DNA from: Zerene cesonia
Taxonomy: Eukaryota; Arthropoda; Insecta; Lepidoptera; Pieridae
NCBI RefSeq assembly: GCF_012273895.1
Contig: NC_052117.1
Location: forward strand, 7,758,406-7,822,405
Length of the DNA stretch: 64,000 bases
Direction of reading: 5' to 3'
The first letter of the stretch is position 1. Each line of letters starts with the position of its first letter. The position numbers were made by a program, and so were the translations under genes. Shown here piece by piece: positions 46,130 to 59,150 of this stretch. Below the pieces are notes generated by a model. It was not told the DNA's origin. It was given only the letters and a program-made list of their open reading frames with translations, and did no database searches.

Positions 46130-46229
46130 AGAAAAAGAGGAGAGAGCGCAGTTTGACAAAGATTTTTTGTTTTTGTTACCTCAGAACTTCCGACTGGGTG
46201 AATGATTTTGATTCTATTATTATGGGAAT
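46130..46229 (+). repeat. gttacctcagaactt repeat, site of the L2-like LINE
   Basis: ttttgttacctcagaacttc .. gactgggtgaatgattttga is the internal block of the caaccgacttc repeat. It lies beyond the LINE's 3' end, so it is older host sequence. Confidence 0.55.
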
Positions 46230-46239
46230 GCCTATGAAT

Positions 46240-48003
46240 GAATGAATGAAAATTCTTTATTAATAAATTTTTAAAAACGTTTAAATTTTGCGCTCGTCTT
46301 ACATTTGTGGGGAGAGAGTTCCACAACTGAACCGCACGAACAGCAAAAGAATTGTGGTAGAATTTTGATTTATGGGCCGGAATCAGTAGTAAAAGATTAG
46401 TCGAGGAGCGTAAGCAAGTAGAGTTCATAAATTTAAATTTCTCTCGAAGATAGCTTGGAGCTTTTGGATCAAACAACACGCAGTACAGAAGATGAAGAAT
46501 ATGGGAATTACGCCGCAGACGAATAGGGAGCCATTTCAGCCTCTTACGGAAGTCGGAAACGTGATCATATTTTCTCAGCCCAAAGACAAATCGAATGCAG
46601 AAGTTTTGGAGTCTTTCAAGCCTATCTAACTGGGCCTCAGATAGATCAAGATAAGTTATATCTGCATAGTCAAGGTGAGATAGGAGAAGGGAATGAGCGA
46701 TCGCTAGCTGTGTTGGAATGGGTAGAAGATTACGTAGTCGTCGCAAAGCTCCCGCAGAAGCAAACAGTTTCCTACTTACATCCTTCAATTGAACATCCCA
46801 CGACAATGTTTGATCGATATATATACCTAGATCCTTAACTTGCTTACTGAAAGGGAGTTGAGTGCCACACAAAAAAACTGAAGGAAGCGAAGGCCAGTCA
46901 ACTTTCGCGATTAGCGAGGGACTACCAACAATGATGAGTTGAGTTTTCAAAGGGTTAACCTTCAAGCCGAACTGGTTGCTCCACAGAGCGATAGAATTCA
47001 AGTCATTATTCATTGTTTGAATAGCGATCGGTAACTCTGCTAAGGTTGACTGGATGTATATCTGGACATCATCGGCATACATGTAGTAGAGAGAAGATAA
47101 GGATTTCGAGATAGAATTAATGAATATAGTAAAAAGGAGAGGAGACAAAACGCCACCTTGAGGTACACCGGCTTGAATATCACACCATGACGAGGAGACC
47201 TCATCGCTGTGAATCTTTTGCCGGCATCCACATAAATAACTATGAAACCAGTCAATACTAGTTGGAGATATGTTAAAAGAACGAAGCAGACCCACAAGGA
47301 TATCGAAATCAACGGAACTAAAAGCGTTACTAAAATCTAGCAACGTAAGTAAAGTGAGCTGCTTGTTATCCATGCCAAATCTAATGTCATCTGTGACTTT
47401 GATGAGAGCAGTAGTCGTACCATGGCCGGGCCGAAAGCCAGACTGGAGAGGATTCAATAAGTTATTTTTGTTAAGGAAGATGGCTAATTGGTTATGCACC
47501 AACTTTTCGAGGAATTTAGACAGGAATGGTAAAATGGAGATAGGCCGAAAATCGGAAAAGGAAGAAGGATTACATTTTTTTGGAAGAGGAATAATGTTTG
47601 CCGTTTTCCAAGCCATAGGGAAAGTACCCTGGGTAACAGAAGTGTTTAGTATATGGGTAATGACATATAAACTTAAATGATTTATATAAACTAAATTGTA
47701 ATTGCTATAATTGTAAATTTAAAAATGTCAAAAATGTATGTATGTATGTATGTATGAAATAAATTGAATTGAATTGAATTGAATGACAGGAACGACTACG
47801 TCGAGGATAGGTAGGATCATGCTACGACTAATACAATCACTCCCGACAGCATTAGATGATAGAGACATGATGTTCTTCTTAACATCACAACTAGAAAATT
47901 GATTAAGACAGAACGGAGGAAAATTCGGAGTTGGAATAGAAGAAAGAGTGTTAAGAGTCATAACTTTAGTATTGTTATCAAAGGAAGGAGTTTCGGCAAA
48001 GAA
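46240..48003 (-). pseudogene. L2/CR1-like ORF2 reverse transcriptase, truncated and interrupted
   Basis: From 47616 downward an uninterrupted frame of 498 codons carries, counted from that M: FRPISILP (23-30), QSGFRPGHGTTTA (58-70), motif A LLDFSNAF with catalytic D94, VPQGGVLSPLLF (151-162) and YADD (180-183). All three catalytic Asp of the polymerase are present. The last 40 or so codons (46120-46240) read out of the element into flanking repeat. Upstream, in the same frame, 47784-48003 encodes FFAETPSFDNN..NQFSSCDVKKNIM..ILDVVVPVI, the region just before the finger domain. The 123-bp separation (117 insert plus 6 duplicated) keeps phase but introduces stops. Reverse transcriptase would copy LINE RNA into DNA at a nicked target; this copy is dead through 5' truncation. 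Confidence 0.8.
47665..47781 (+). mobile_element. 117-bp LINE-tail insertion inside the L2-like LINE
   Basis: Flanked by aatgac (47659-47664 and 47782-47787). Plus-strand content: AT-rich sequence, then a tgtatgtatgtatgtatg array, gaaataaa and ttgaattgaattgaattg as 3' tail. The tail and short direct repeat suggest a severely 5'-truncated non-LTR element. Removing it and one aatgac restores VVPVI joined to THILNTS in the host LINE. Confidence 0.8.
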
Positions 48004-48029
48004 TATATATTATAGGCCTATATATTATA

Positions 48030-49000
48030 TAGGGTAATTGTTATATAGTTTTTTAGACTTAAATTTAAGTAAGGTAAGCCACAGTAATTCCGTGTATCTA
48101 ATAAATTGATTTTATTCTAATACATCACTGTTCTCTTTCTCTCGTTCTGAGTCACATGAGACAGCAACAGATTCATCTTTCAAACTACCTTCATCCAATA
48201 GAATTAATATCTAGTTTTATTCTTAAATTTCCTTATAAGAAATAGGGTATCGTGATAATTTTCCTGGGAATTCATTATTACGCAGTAAACAAAGCCTCTG
48301 GTTACCTCAAACGGTTTCATTTTACTGCTCTCACGAGACCAACGGCTTTCTGTGTTCAAATATATCTGGTTTTTGATACTTTATATGCTAACTATAGGAA
48401 AGCATTGAGTTCTAATTAGTCTATATTTTATTAACCTTGATGTGATAAGCAAAAACAAAAGGATTGATGCATTTATGTTTGTTTGTTGGACTTTCACTCG
48501 AAAACCACTGAACGGATTTTGGTGGTACTTAGTAGGGATATAGCTTATGTACCAGAATAACATATGAGCTGTGGCAATATTTACTATGTGTATTAAGTGT
48601 ATTAAGAATTTGGTACAGAGATAGTTTGAGGTCCGAGAAATCGCTTAGGATATTTTTCATATTGAAAATCCAACGTGTACGGGAATCGGGGTAAGACCCG
48701 GAACTTAATAAATTTTCTTTTAACTATGTGGACGAAGCTATCGGCGATATGCTAACAACCCATAAATACTATTTCTATTCGCCAGATATCAATTAACTCG
48801 TGTCCCCATTTTGGATGTCTAAAACGTATGTAAATTGAATGTAAATTGTTACTCAGTTTCGCGTATGAAATTGTTCATTCAATTAGATCGTTGGCATCAG
48901 CTGTCACAATAAATGCTATGGATGTAGGAAGCCAGAATATACATTTTAATTCGACGGAAACTCCACGCCACTGCGCTGTATATTTTTAGAGAACCGTTGG
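48030..49000. other. AT-rich DNA with a Helitron-like fragment
   Basis: About 48455-48570 resembles the Helitron family-1 interior (atttatgtttgtttgttgga .. ctgaacggattttgg .. ccagaataacatatg) without ends. No gene recognised. Confidence 0.4.
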
Positions 49001-49003
49001 TGG

Positions 49004-49018
49004 TTTTTTTTTTTTTTT
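49004..49018 (+). repeat. Poly(T) run
   Basis: Fifteen consecutive T. Could be the tail of a minus-strand retroposon, but no recognisable body adjoins it. Confidence 0.7.
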
Positions 49019-49362
49019 GTTATTCCTGCGAGATTTATCAAAATCTCCTAACATTGAATGTTTTTAAGCAAAACGTTTTCGCTTAATTATGCCGATTTTA
49101 GCATTTTTCGTTAGACATTGTTTTTGTGCGGTCTAAATTACCTACCACGGGTCTAAATTATAATTATGAAATTATTTACTTACCATTAAACTCCTACGCA
49201 TTGGGGGTGTTCAACTTTTTTCGCCTGAAAAAAGAAGACAAAAATTCAATGAACAAAAACTCATATACAAAAAATTGTTAGGTATAGAACTAAATGTTCA
49301 ATTATATTTACATCGAAACTTAGGAGTTTTAAGCATGAACAAATCCACTGTGAATAAAGTCA

Positions 49363-49545
49363 TAAGGCGTCCACTGACAACCAGTAATCTTGCACTGAGT
49401 GTGGGCTGCGGACGTATACTAACCAGCTCCCGTGGCCCCTCTCACTAAAATGGCTCGTCGGAACACAGTGGTGTTTTAGTCAGTAGGAATCCGACATAAC
49501 CCACGGCTCCTTTCCCCAAGGGTATCTATGTAAGATTACGCCACT
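49363..49545 (+). repeat. cacagtggtgttttagtcag repeat, copy 1
   Basis: Contains ggaacacagtggtgttttag, gtaggaatccgacataaccc and ggctcctttccccaaggg. A related copy is at 62334-62450. I recognise it as a lepidopteran interspersed repeat, class unknown. Confidence 0.5.
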
Positions 49546-49549
49546 CAAA

Positions 49550-51735
49550 AAAAAAATGGCCTAAATGTGATATAGATATTTACATTTTTCCCCACTTTTA
49601 CTGTACTCCTCTTTATCTATTTTTTATTGTTTATATATCCTTATAAGTTATATAAACGATTTTCTTGCTTTCTTTCTAAATTCCCAAAATATACAGCCCT
49701 TTTTACGTCACACACCAACATAAGCATTTTGTTTATCCCCTTCTTAAACCGGTATTCGATTCTCAACTGAAGATCAGTTGACTGAGTACTATTCCAACGA
49801 CAGAAGGAAAAATAACAAAAATTTATCACAGCACACTACATTAAACCCGTGTTTCTTTGACCTATATCTCTTGCAACACGAATTTACATTAGTTCCTTTG
49901 TCCACGACACTTTGAATGTTAAATGAACTTAATTCATGAAGTTTTCATTCTTTCTCAGCGAATTAAAAGTTTCACTAAAACACGGCGAGATTTATTTTGT
50001 GGAGGTGGTGAAGTTTTAATGTTTAAGCATGAAAGAGGAAGTGAGATGTTATATAATATATACATATATTTTTATTCTGTTTTTCAACACTTGTAATTGC
50101 AAATTTTGTTCCTGACGCGAGGTTTTACAAGCTTTATATTATGGAGTGGTTATATGTTTATTTTCAAAATAAGCAGTTGCATATTAATTTATATAACAAG
50201 ATTTATGGAACAGTGCCAAAATAATTTCATCCGATTATCTTACTACCCTCACTAGTATCGCCAGGACATACTATTTTCTTTATTTATATAGAAGAGCAAG
50301 TGAAACAATAATCGAGTCTATAATTAAGGCACGTATTTTTAGTTTTTTAAACTAAATTTTATTATACACGCATGTAAAGCCTATCAAAACACAGCATTAA
50401 GTTCACATAATTACAGATTGGCGTAAATTTAATCCGTCCCTTACGTAATACAACTTGTATGGAATTAATTGCGAATGCAATCAAAACTGTAATATTAATA
50501 CCAGTGGTATTTCAATTACGAAGGTATACGATTGGTTACTCTGCATTGCAGTTTCTGGAATCTAACTCGATGGTAAATTAAAATAAATATGGAGTGTTTA
50601 CGCTAAATCGAAATGTAAATGCAACCATTAATAAGGTTATAAATGCGAGGCTGTACTGAATTGTATGGTTTTTGTGAAAGTTGGATGCTAAAGAGGCTAC
50701 TGTAGGCAATTTTTTATCACGGCGAAACGTTGCGTTTCCTTGAGAATTCTGTATGAGGGGCAGATTGCGGGTAAAAAGTAAGTACTCTATGCTTAGTATT
50801 ATACATCCATAAAATTCTGTTTGAATTACGCTAATCTTAAGAACTGCTGAACAGATTAAAAAAATCTATTATCATTGAATATGTACGCATTGAGTGCTAT
50901 AGCCTATATATTATGTATTACAGGGTATGCCGGAACGAAATGCTGTGTATTTAGTTAAAATTAACTCCACGTATAATAGGGAAAAGATATATAGTCAGAT
51001 AAGGAAGTGATGTTCGATATTATTTTTAAAGTCATGAAATAATTAGAGTAATTTTCATATATTTTTAAATGAGGGTAAGTTTCTCAGTACAATTCTATTA
51101 CTGCTAATATTGTTTACGCCCTTATAATAGTAAATTAGTAAACAACAGGTTATAAAGGCCGGAGAGGAGGCCTAGATATTTATTATCTTTTTTTGGGTCG
51201 TAAAAGCTTTAATAAACTAATGTTAGCCCGTACACTGAAAAGGTAATATTGCTTTTATGTATAATATATATTTAAATAATATGTATTTCTTCAAAACTAA
51301 TTAATAATTTACATATTTAATTAGGTTCGAAATTGGTAATTACCCTATATTGGTTAAAGATGTAATTATATTAAATTTTCGTATAAGAGACGCATACCTA
51401 CCAATATTACTTGAAATAACACCGAAACTAAAATTATAAATGCGAAGTTTGTGAGGATGGATGTGTGTATCATACTCCTTTACGCGAAAATCCCTGAACG
51501 AGTTTTGATGATACTTGGCAGTGAGCTTACGTAGCAGAAAAACAAATTCGCCAGCGGATGAAACTAATAAAAAATCCAGAAAAAATTTCATATTATCATA
51601 GCAATTAGTAAGCAGCTGATCTTGTAGGTTGCCTGATGGTATTAGATATAAAATATGGCTTATAAGGCAATATTTAAACACACTGGTAGAGATGAGGAGA
51701 AGGATACTGGCCTCCGGCTCCCACTATCCGGATAC
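49550..51735. other. AT-rich DNA with old Helitron-like fragments
   Basis: Fragments at about 50818-50945 (family 2) and 51428-51545 (family-1-like, ataaatgcgaagtttgtgag). The 113-codon minus frame at 51340-51681 is antisense to the latter. No gene recognised. Confidence 0.4.
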
Positions 51736-51741
51736 AGTCTA

Positions 51742-51910
51742 CATAATGTTGTTTTATGTCATAGCTGGTGGTTCGCCTGATGGTAAGCGATCACTACCAC
51801 TCATGAATATTTGCAGAGTAAGTGGGTCTGCGATTCCACTGCCCGTTTTTAAGGGGAAAGGAATAGGGGAAGACTGGGAAGGATGAGGAAAAAGAAACGG
51901 TCCTCGTCAA
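51742..51910 (-). repeat. Poly(A)-type SINE-like repeat, 3' half
   Basis: Plus strand gttttatgtcatagctggtg, gttcgcctgatggtaagcga, ccgtttttaaggggaaagg and gactgggaaggatgaggaaa. Inverse of the family at 7000. Confidence 0.7.
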
Positions 51911-52104
51911 TGTAATTTTTTTTATAAATATTATGTCATAAATACATTGTACTTTAAAAGGACAATAAATTAAAAAAAAAACGCATAAATCCTGTTCCTT
52001 TATAAATCACGTAACTCAACACGACTCGACTGCTGTTTATTAATTTAAACCTTATACGCAATGAATATACGGCCATTACTTATGGCAAGAATTAATGTTA
52101 TTTT

Positions 52105-52215
52105 CAACCGACTTCAAAAAAGAGGAGGTTTTTATGTATTTTTTTATTTGTTTTATGATTGATATATGAGAACTTTCGGCTGGGTAGACCGATTTTATGA
52201 TTCCTTTTTTAAGTA
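52105..52215 (+). repeat. caaccgacttc repeat
   Basis: caaccgacttcaaaaaagag, gaggtttttatgt, then actttcggctgggtagaccg. Shared with about 25396 and, inverted, 38960-39060. Confidence 0.55.
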
Positions 52216-52219
52216 ATTT

Positions 52220-53460
52220 TTTGTTGATGGTTTTTTTTATCGAAGTTTTTGCTATCCGTGTGGTCCTATTTTAATTTAGTTTCGTTCTCTCTTACAATAT
52301 AGGCTAGTTTTATTGTTAAAATTATTATTATACAAGGATGTTTAAATATATTACTTAACTCAACTACAACACTCAAGTTTCAATCAAACACGTTGATTTT
52401 GTTTGTTTTATAAAAATTGTACGGTATGCGAATATTCTGTAGCTTTTGCGTTCTAAAACAGTGATAAAAAATGTGACGGTTTAAAATTACCTCTAAGGCT
52501 ATTTCAATATAAATAAAACCCTCGAAATCTGTTGGCCGCGGTTTCATCCGTGGTACATATATAGCCTATGTCACTTAATGAAGATGTAGCTTTCTAATGG
52601 TGAAAGAATTTGTGAATTTCGATTCGTTTTTGTGTGAACACATTAAACAATTTATTTATTAATTCATACATTACAATCTTTTTAAACGACAACTTAACAA
52701 TTATAGATTTTTTTTTACTTCTGTCATTGTAAATTGCGACTAAATATAGGTACATCGTTTAATAAAATTGATTAAGTGGTTAAGCTGTTTCGTATTATGG
52801 AATAATAATTGTCGAATTTTTGTTCTATTGGGATCTTAACACAATAATTATGTACTCTAATAAAATTATTGTATTCTTCATCTATTTAATTTCAATAAAT
52901 AAATATTTATTAATAATAAAAACCAATTATTATCGAATGATGTGATAAGGGCAAATGGGAATTATAAATGTGTTTATTTAATTACCTACATGCTCTGCTA
53001 CCTATAGATATGATATTATGTAGACCGTACACTGGTCAGTTTTTAAATAACTCGACATATTTTACATAGGTCAGCAATGTCTATGAATAAATTAGAATCT
53101 TTGCGCTTTCCAATCTTTTAAATTGGTTTGTATAATAAAAAAACTTTGAGCTACTCTGATATTCCATGTTATATGACCTCTCTTAAGGTCACATACAAAA
53201 TCAGTGCAAAAATGAAGCCCATAATTTATTAGACGAAAAGGTGCTTTATCCTCTTATTTATAAGGCATATTAATAGGGACGATCATAATGCTATGCATAA
53301 CGTATTACTTGACCATAATACCGTTTCTAAACTTCTTATACAAATAAGTTACGTCGGTCTATAAGCAGGTTTTTTGAGCTTATATGTATTGCTTTCTGAG
53401 TTTCTGGGCGTATCTGTGCATTTCTGCTTGCTTACTATCAAGCAACCCACCAGTTTCTTT
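52220..53460. other. AT-rich DNA with a Helitron fragment
   Basis: Family-2-like stretch at about 52530-52625 (ggccgcggtttcatccgtgg .. gatgtagctttctaatggtg). No gene recognised. Confidence 0.4.
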
Positions 53461-53465
53461 GTGTA

Positions 53466-53657
53466 TCCTACTAATATTATAAAAGGGAAAGTTTGTAAGG
53501 ATGTGTGTGTGTATGCTCTTTCCCGCAAAAACTACTGAACCGGTTGCAATTTGGTACGTAGACAGCTGGTCAACTGGAATAACATATAGGCACGTTTTTA
53601 TCCCGATATTCCTACGGGATACGGACTTACGCGGGTGAAAACGCGGGGCGCAGCTAG
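53466..53657 (+). mobile_element. Non-autonomous Helitron, family 1, copy D
   Basis: TCCTACTAATATTATAAAAG after A; ends ggggcgcagCTAG before T, with the cgcgggtgaaaacgcgg hairpin slightly altered. About 190 bp, no coding capacity. Confidence 0.85.
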
Positions 53658-53659
53658 TA

Positions 53660-55400
53660 ATCTCATAAAAAAATATATAATCATTTTAACAGTAAAAATC
53701 TGTATAAATTGAATGAAGCTCACATGTAATTGTATTCGTGCCTCGCGTCGCCAATGTTACGAGATTTTAAAGATGTCGACTCACGATGCATTCCCAACTT
53801 GACACCAGAGTTTTAAGCCAAGTTTTCCATTTGCCTAACAGAATAATGCGGTGGGTATTAACTCAGATGACATATTAAATTTGTTTCCCTGTGTGTTAGT
53901 ATGTTCTATGTTATTAATTCTTCATTCTGAGAAATTACAAGTGTATTATTATAAACTAGATAATCGCGATAAAACAAAATAAAATAATGTCTATGGGACT
54001 CGCAGATAACGCAGCTCATTTGGTATAAGAAATGTTGAATTCGGTTTAGCAGATCAAGAGATTACTATTGCCAACGTCACAAACCTCAACTCCATATGAT
54101 AAAAATATATGACATTCTAAAATATTAACATTGCTTTAGTGCTATTATGTTTTAAAACAGCCAGTATTTTACAAAACTGCTTGGTTTGTAATCAACATTT
54201 TATTACAATTAATTTCTTTTTATAAAAGGTTTCGACCGCAAAACTGAAATAAATGTACAAAATACTTGATCTATTCTCTAGAATAATTGCATTTCCACTT
54301 CAATAACTTTACGAAACATAAATAAAATTGTTACAGGCGAATTTACTCTTGTATTTTTAAAACATTGTACAATTTTCCGCGGCTATGCAATCGGTCCCGC
54401 GAGACGCAAAGCGCTTGCTTTGTGCCCGCACTGTATTGTATGAAACCTGAAAAGAACTAACAAAATCTAATAAGAACTCCGTATAAATATAAATGTAATA
54501 AAACACAGAAATAATACAAGATTGCTTAATGTTATACAATCACCGTTTTAAAGTCTCCAAGACGCTTCAATTCCGCTGGAATTCTGTTACAGCGGGCGAA
54601 GATTTAGTCAAATTAGGGTCGATTCATTCAAGAAAAGTGCCATCTTCATAGTTCGTTTAACATGTACAGGGTTTTCGTTTTAAAGGCGCTGGCATTAAAG
54701 TTTGAAATTGTGTGAATAGATGTGCAGCTATATTGTGAAGTATATTTCCGTAGCAGGGTGATATGAAAGTTAGCGAGACTATTGTTGCTCCCACGGTTCG
54801 TTCGGCTCTGACCTCAGCAGCCCCGGGTTATGTCAACAGTTGACTTATCCCGGATATGCGCAGCCTCTTACATTCCTATTTATGGAATTTGTATTAAAAT
54901 GTGCATTGCAGGATTTATGTTATTTTGTACGTGTATTTTATTTTATATAACATCTTACATAAAACTTTTTTACTTTTGACTTAACGTTACAAAAATTTAT
55001 GGGAAAATTTAATACAATAACAGGAAAATATAATGCCTGTTTCATTACCGCTTATGTTTAAACTGTGTACTGTATTTTTATATAAAAAGTTAGAAAATGC
55101 ATGAGGGTGTATAACTGTTTGTGACGTTAATAAATGATAAATAACATGCTAAATACCAATTTACTATTATTAAAACAAATATAAAATCTAAACTATCAAA
55201 CATCATGCAAATCTAAACATTCAAATTGAATCAATTTTATAAAACTAAAAGTAAACAATCTCATACATTTATGTTGTACTTTCCGATGACGTCACATTTA
55301 TCGCCAAAACATTCAAGTCTGCGTTCAGTCGAACAAGGAATACCAATGCACCTATAGATTTCATCCGGAATTTCCACTATGATAAGCAAATTTCGATGTC
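53660..55400. other. AT-rich DNA with a GC-richer patch at 54780-54870
   Basis: The patch (ctgacctcagcagccccggg .. ggatatgcgcagcctc) has no open frame or repeat assignment. Nothing else seen. Confidence 0.35.
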
Positions 55401-55405
55401 AGTGA

Positions 55406-55442
55406 GTCTGCCAACCGCAATCTATAACTGCGGTTGACAGAC
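55406..55442. repeat. 37-bp hairpin
   Basis: gtctgccaaccgca pairs with tgcggttgacagac at 13 of 14 positions around atctataac. The following cttatagtttgac-like and gttatagatt sequence repeats the loop, suggesting a miniature palindromic element. Confidence 0.65.
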
Positions 55443-55515
55443 AAACTATAGTTTGACGTTATAGATTAGCTGATCGCTCCAGGCACTTGGGTTATATTCA
55501 GGTATATAATACTAA

Positions 55516-55732
55516 CTAACTGCGCCCCACGGTTCCACCCGCGTAAGTTTCTATCCAGTAGTATTATCGGGATAATAATTTGCCTTTTTCTTATTCCAGT
55601 TGTCCAGCTATCTACGTACCAAATTTAATTACAATCGGTTCAGTCGTTTTTCGTGAAAGAGTAACAAACATTCACATACTCGTACACATACATCCCTCCT
55701 CACAAACTTTCGCTTTTGTAATATTAGTAGGA
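55516..55732 (-). mobile_element. Non-autonomous Helitron, family 1, copy E
   Basis: On the minus strand starts TCCTACTAATATTACAAAAG after A and ends GGGGCGCAGTTAG before T. CTAG has become TTAG. Moderately diverged, non-coding. Confidence 0.75.
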
Positions 55733-55739
55733 TAGTGAT

Positions 55740-58700
55740 GGGGGAATTTATTCCTTATTTCCCTTCCTCATAAGGTAAGACACTTGATGTTCCTGAAGCC
55801 ATAATAGTTCCATATAATTACGAAATAAATTATAATTCGAAACAATTAAAACAAACAAGAGAACATATAAATATGTTAAAGCATTGATGGACTATGAAGA
55901 TGTTACCTGAAATGAATGTTTGAAGTAAAGAAATGTGCAATTTTTGTATTTTGCACTCATTTAATTTAGTGTTTAGATAAACCTGGTAATGTCCTAGTTA
56001 TATAGGTATATTTATTCTAACATTACCAACAAAACCAATGTAAGAAAAATTATAATAACCATCTTCGAGCGTAAATATCTTGGGCATATTTAAATCCCAT
56101 TTCTAAGCGATTTGTTGACAATGAAAATGAACAATTTCTCCGCAAGAAAAATCTCCATTTACGTCATGGAAAGAAACGCACAAGATAAGGTTGGTATAAA
56201 ATCAAAAGGATACAAATATCAGGCGGATTGCGAGTGACATCAGAAGTCTGCATTATTCCGTTTTAATGACGCGAGCGAAGACATTTCGTTGCAGAAAACA
56301 ATACAAGTCTCAGATGCAGGGCGTTCTCTGACCTACATTATCGTACTGTCATAATGGAATAATAAGTCGACGAGAGAAGGCATAAAAAGTAGGTTTTATG
56401 ACATATTTATAGTGTTATATCGTCGTCTTGATGACGATGTTTCGTGTAGTTTGCTTATATTTTCCGGGGTATGATCGTTTGATAAACTAAATTAATAATA
56501 ACGTTAATTTGTGCTCATTTGTACCTTGATTGTACTTTATTAGTTTAAATATGTATAATTTCGATATAAACTTTTGATAACATAAAAATTAAATAATTTT
56601 TAATGAGTTCTTTTGGTTCTTTTTACACGCTTTTTATTAGCTTCACCTGTATGTTTGTTTGTAACCGACTTCTTTGAGCGCGATTTTGACCCACTTTAAA
56701 CGGCCAGATTTCGTTCAAACTTTGTAGATTTATTGAGGACCGATGACAATACACTAATTTGATAAAATTATTCTATTTTTCAATTTGTAAAATATGATAA
56801 AAGCGTGTTTTTTAGTTTTTTTTTAACTATTATAATATATTATTATTATTTAATATTTAGCTGTGCTTCGCTGTTAGGCACGTTATCATGTATAGTTATA
56901 TAAGCCCGTCACTTTTTTGACAATTAATTACTTATTGAATAGTTTCTTTTTAATATTTTAGTTTCTTTATAATGTTTACTAATAAACTGTACTGTAACAT
57001 AGTTGTGTATATAGTCTTTCTCCATATCCAAACTATTAAACACTGAAATAAAATCTTCAAATCGAAGCAGTAGATTCTGAGATTATTTTAAACAAACTCT
57101 TCAGCTTTATATTATTAGCATATTACTCTTACATCAACCAATAAAAACAATTTTTATTTATAACCTTACTGCTTAAGAGATAAGACTGTCTATTGTTCTG
57201 TTAATATTCATATATTTCTTTTAATTGTAATACTTTTTTCTATGTATGTACAATATAAAAGCTTCTGATTGATTGCTTTACATTCGTGATATGTACGAAA
57301 AAGCCAACATTTTACAATTTGAGACATCTTCCCTTAAGACTGTTAATATTAACAATTCAGAAGCGGACTCCTCGATTTCTTTTTAAAATCGCAAAGATGT
57401 CTCTGATTAAAATTGCGCAATCTTACATCGGAAATTGAAAATTGATACATTTTAATTTTGGGCAATTTTCGTAATGAGGAAACGAAGATTACATTTGCGT
57501 GAAGCTGTTTCGAAAATCGCATAACGACGAAAATTAATTATTGATCAGATCATAATTACTTGCACCTGGAAAAATATCCTACGAATATTACAAATTAATT
57601 TGTTTGTATGGAAATAAAGATGCAGGTACGTACTTTATTCACGGAAAAGCTACGAAACGGATTGGGTTTTATTTTAGTATGAAGTTATGTATGGAATGTT
57701 TGATAGAGATTTGGTAGATCTTTGGTATGAATGTATGAAGGCTTAGTATATTACACAGGTAATTTTCTTAGGTCGTATTAACGTGACAACGCCTGAGAGA
57801 AGCCGAAGATTAATGTTCATAATATAAACTTCAAGAAATATAATCTAATTAAGGATAGGATTATACCAGTCTACTTTCAGGGTTTCTCAAATTAAATTTC
57901 AGTTAAGGCCGAGTTTTGTATGAGTTAAGAGTAGATTGAGAAAAATGTAAAAAAATTAACCAGTGGGGTGTCACTGAGGCACGTAAAAGTAGGGCCAATA
58001 ACGCGGATCCGAATGTTTCTATTCCTTAATTTCATTTCAAATGAAATCAATGCAAACTGTATTATTTTAATTCTACATCTTAATAATATGCTAAAAATAT
58101 ATATTTTTAAACATCTTCAAACCATAACAAATTGATTAAAGTCACACAATACAAGTAATATAATGTAAGAAAGCAAGAATATAATACCCATCGAATTCCT
58201 CATTAATAACTCTTGAACGATTTTTAAACAAGTTCCGAAGTCGATTATAAATTTCTCCAGATTTGTCCTCACAAAGTTCAGGATAGTTTTGTTAAAATGA
58301 GAACCGATCGTCAGAACTTATGAAATACCGAAGGAAACCGGTAAAAACCTTTCCTATAATTTAAGAAGTTTTATTTTATTTCATGAAGCGAAATTTTGAA
58401 ATTAACGCTCTTGTGACATTCTGTTGCATTTGAAAAAAGCAGTGTCATAGTGCCTTTGATGCTTGCATCTAAAGCCGACAGGGAAGATAGGGCTGTCACT
58501 ATTTCTTACATACTTTTATTATTTACTACGTTATATAGTAGGTGCTTGGGCTATATACTACATTGACAGTTAAAACTTACGTCAAGATTTTCATCGATAA
58601 ATCTAAAAAAGTAATATCATGTTATTTTTTCGTTACATTTAATACAGAAAAGAATACGATTTTTTTTGAAATTCATTCATAAATCTGAATAATTTGTAGA

Positions 58701-58970
58701 GACATTAGCTTTTAGATTAAAGTTATAAAATACATAATGTAGTTCATACGTCGCCTATAGAATTCGTTGGGGACTAACCTAAAAAAACGAAATATTTGCT
58801 TTAAATGCAAATACTCGTTTGTATCTCATTGATAAATACATGTACAGTAACAGACAACAAACAATAATAAAGATCGTTTCTTTTTGATCAAAGGGTCTTC
58901 TTATAGAGTCTTCATAAAGTACACATTGATAGATTTCATGATCTGGTTTGTTAAGATATAAACTGTTCTG
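55740..58970. other. AT-rich DNA, one known repeat, no gene
   Basis: About 56645-56790 (gtttgtttgtaaccgacttc, ttgacccactttaaacggcc, gaggaccgatgacaatac) is an interspersed repeat common in Lepidoptera. Otherwise nothing recognised. Confidence 0.4.
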
Positions 58971-58974
58971 GGAT

Positions 58975-59150
58975 TTTATTTTTTTTATGTCATCGTGGGC
59001 AAAGTATCTGATGGGTTGCCTGATGGTAAGCGACCACCATGTATGAATATTTATTTAGGCGTAAGGTCGTTTGCAGACCTTACATATTGGTAGACATTAC
59101 GTTATAAGTAAGGTCTCGCGGACGCGGATTTGAATCCATCCTCCTTTTCT
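58975..59150 (-). repeat. Poly(A)-SINE 3' fragment and B-box-like fragment
   Basis: ttttttatgtcatcgtgggc and gttgcctgatggtaagcgac are the inverse 3' end of the poly(A) family (58980-59060). At 59108-59150 a plus-strand gcggacgcggatttgaatcc resembles the B-box fragments at 17015 and 35328. Confidence 0.5.

Larger units (their letters stand above)
46236..48015 (-). mobile_element. L2/CR1-like LINE, 5'-truncated
   Basis: Minus-strand element whose coding region begins in the middle of ORF2 at about 48003 and ends near a TTCA tandem tail (plus strand atgaatgaatgaatga, 46234-46249), a tail type known for L2-like elements. gcctat occurs on both sides (46230-46235 and 48016-48021) and may be the target duplication, though six bases in AT-rich DNA is weak. 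The endonuclease domain is missing. The element is interrupted at 47665-47781. Confidence 0.75.

Noticed and set aside
47270..47680. 136-codon plus-strand frame
   Set aside because: Antisense shadow of the L2-like reverse transcriptase.
47735..47757. Independent TGTA microsatellite
   Set aside because: It is part of the 117-bp insertion's 3' region, bounded by the aatgac duplication.
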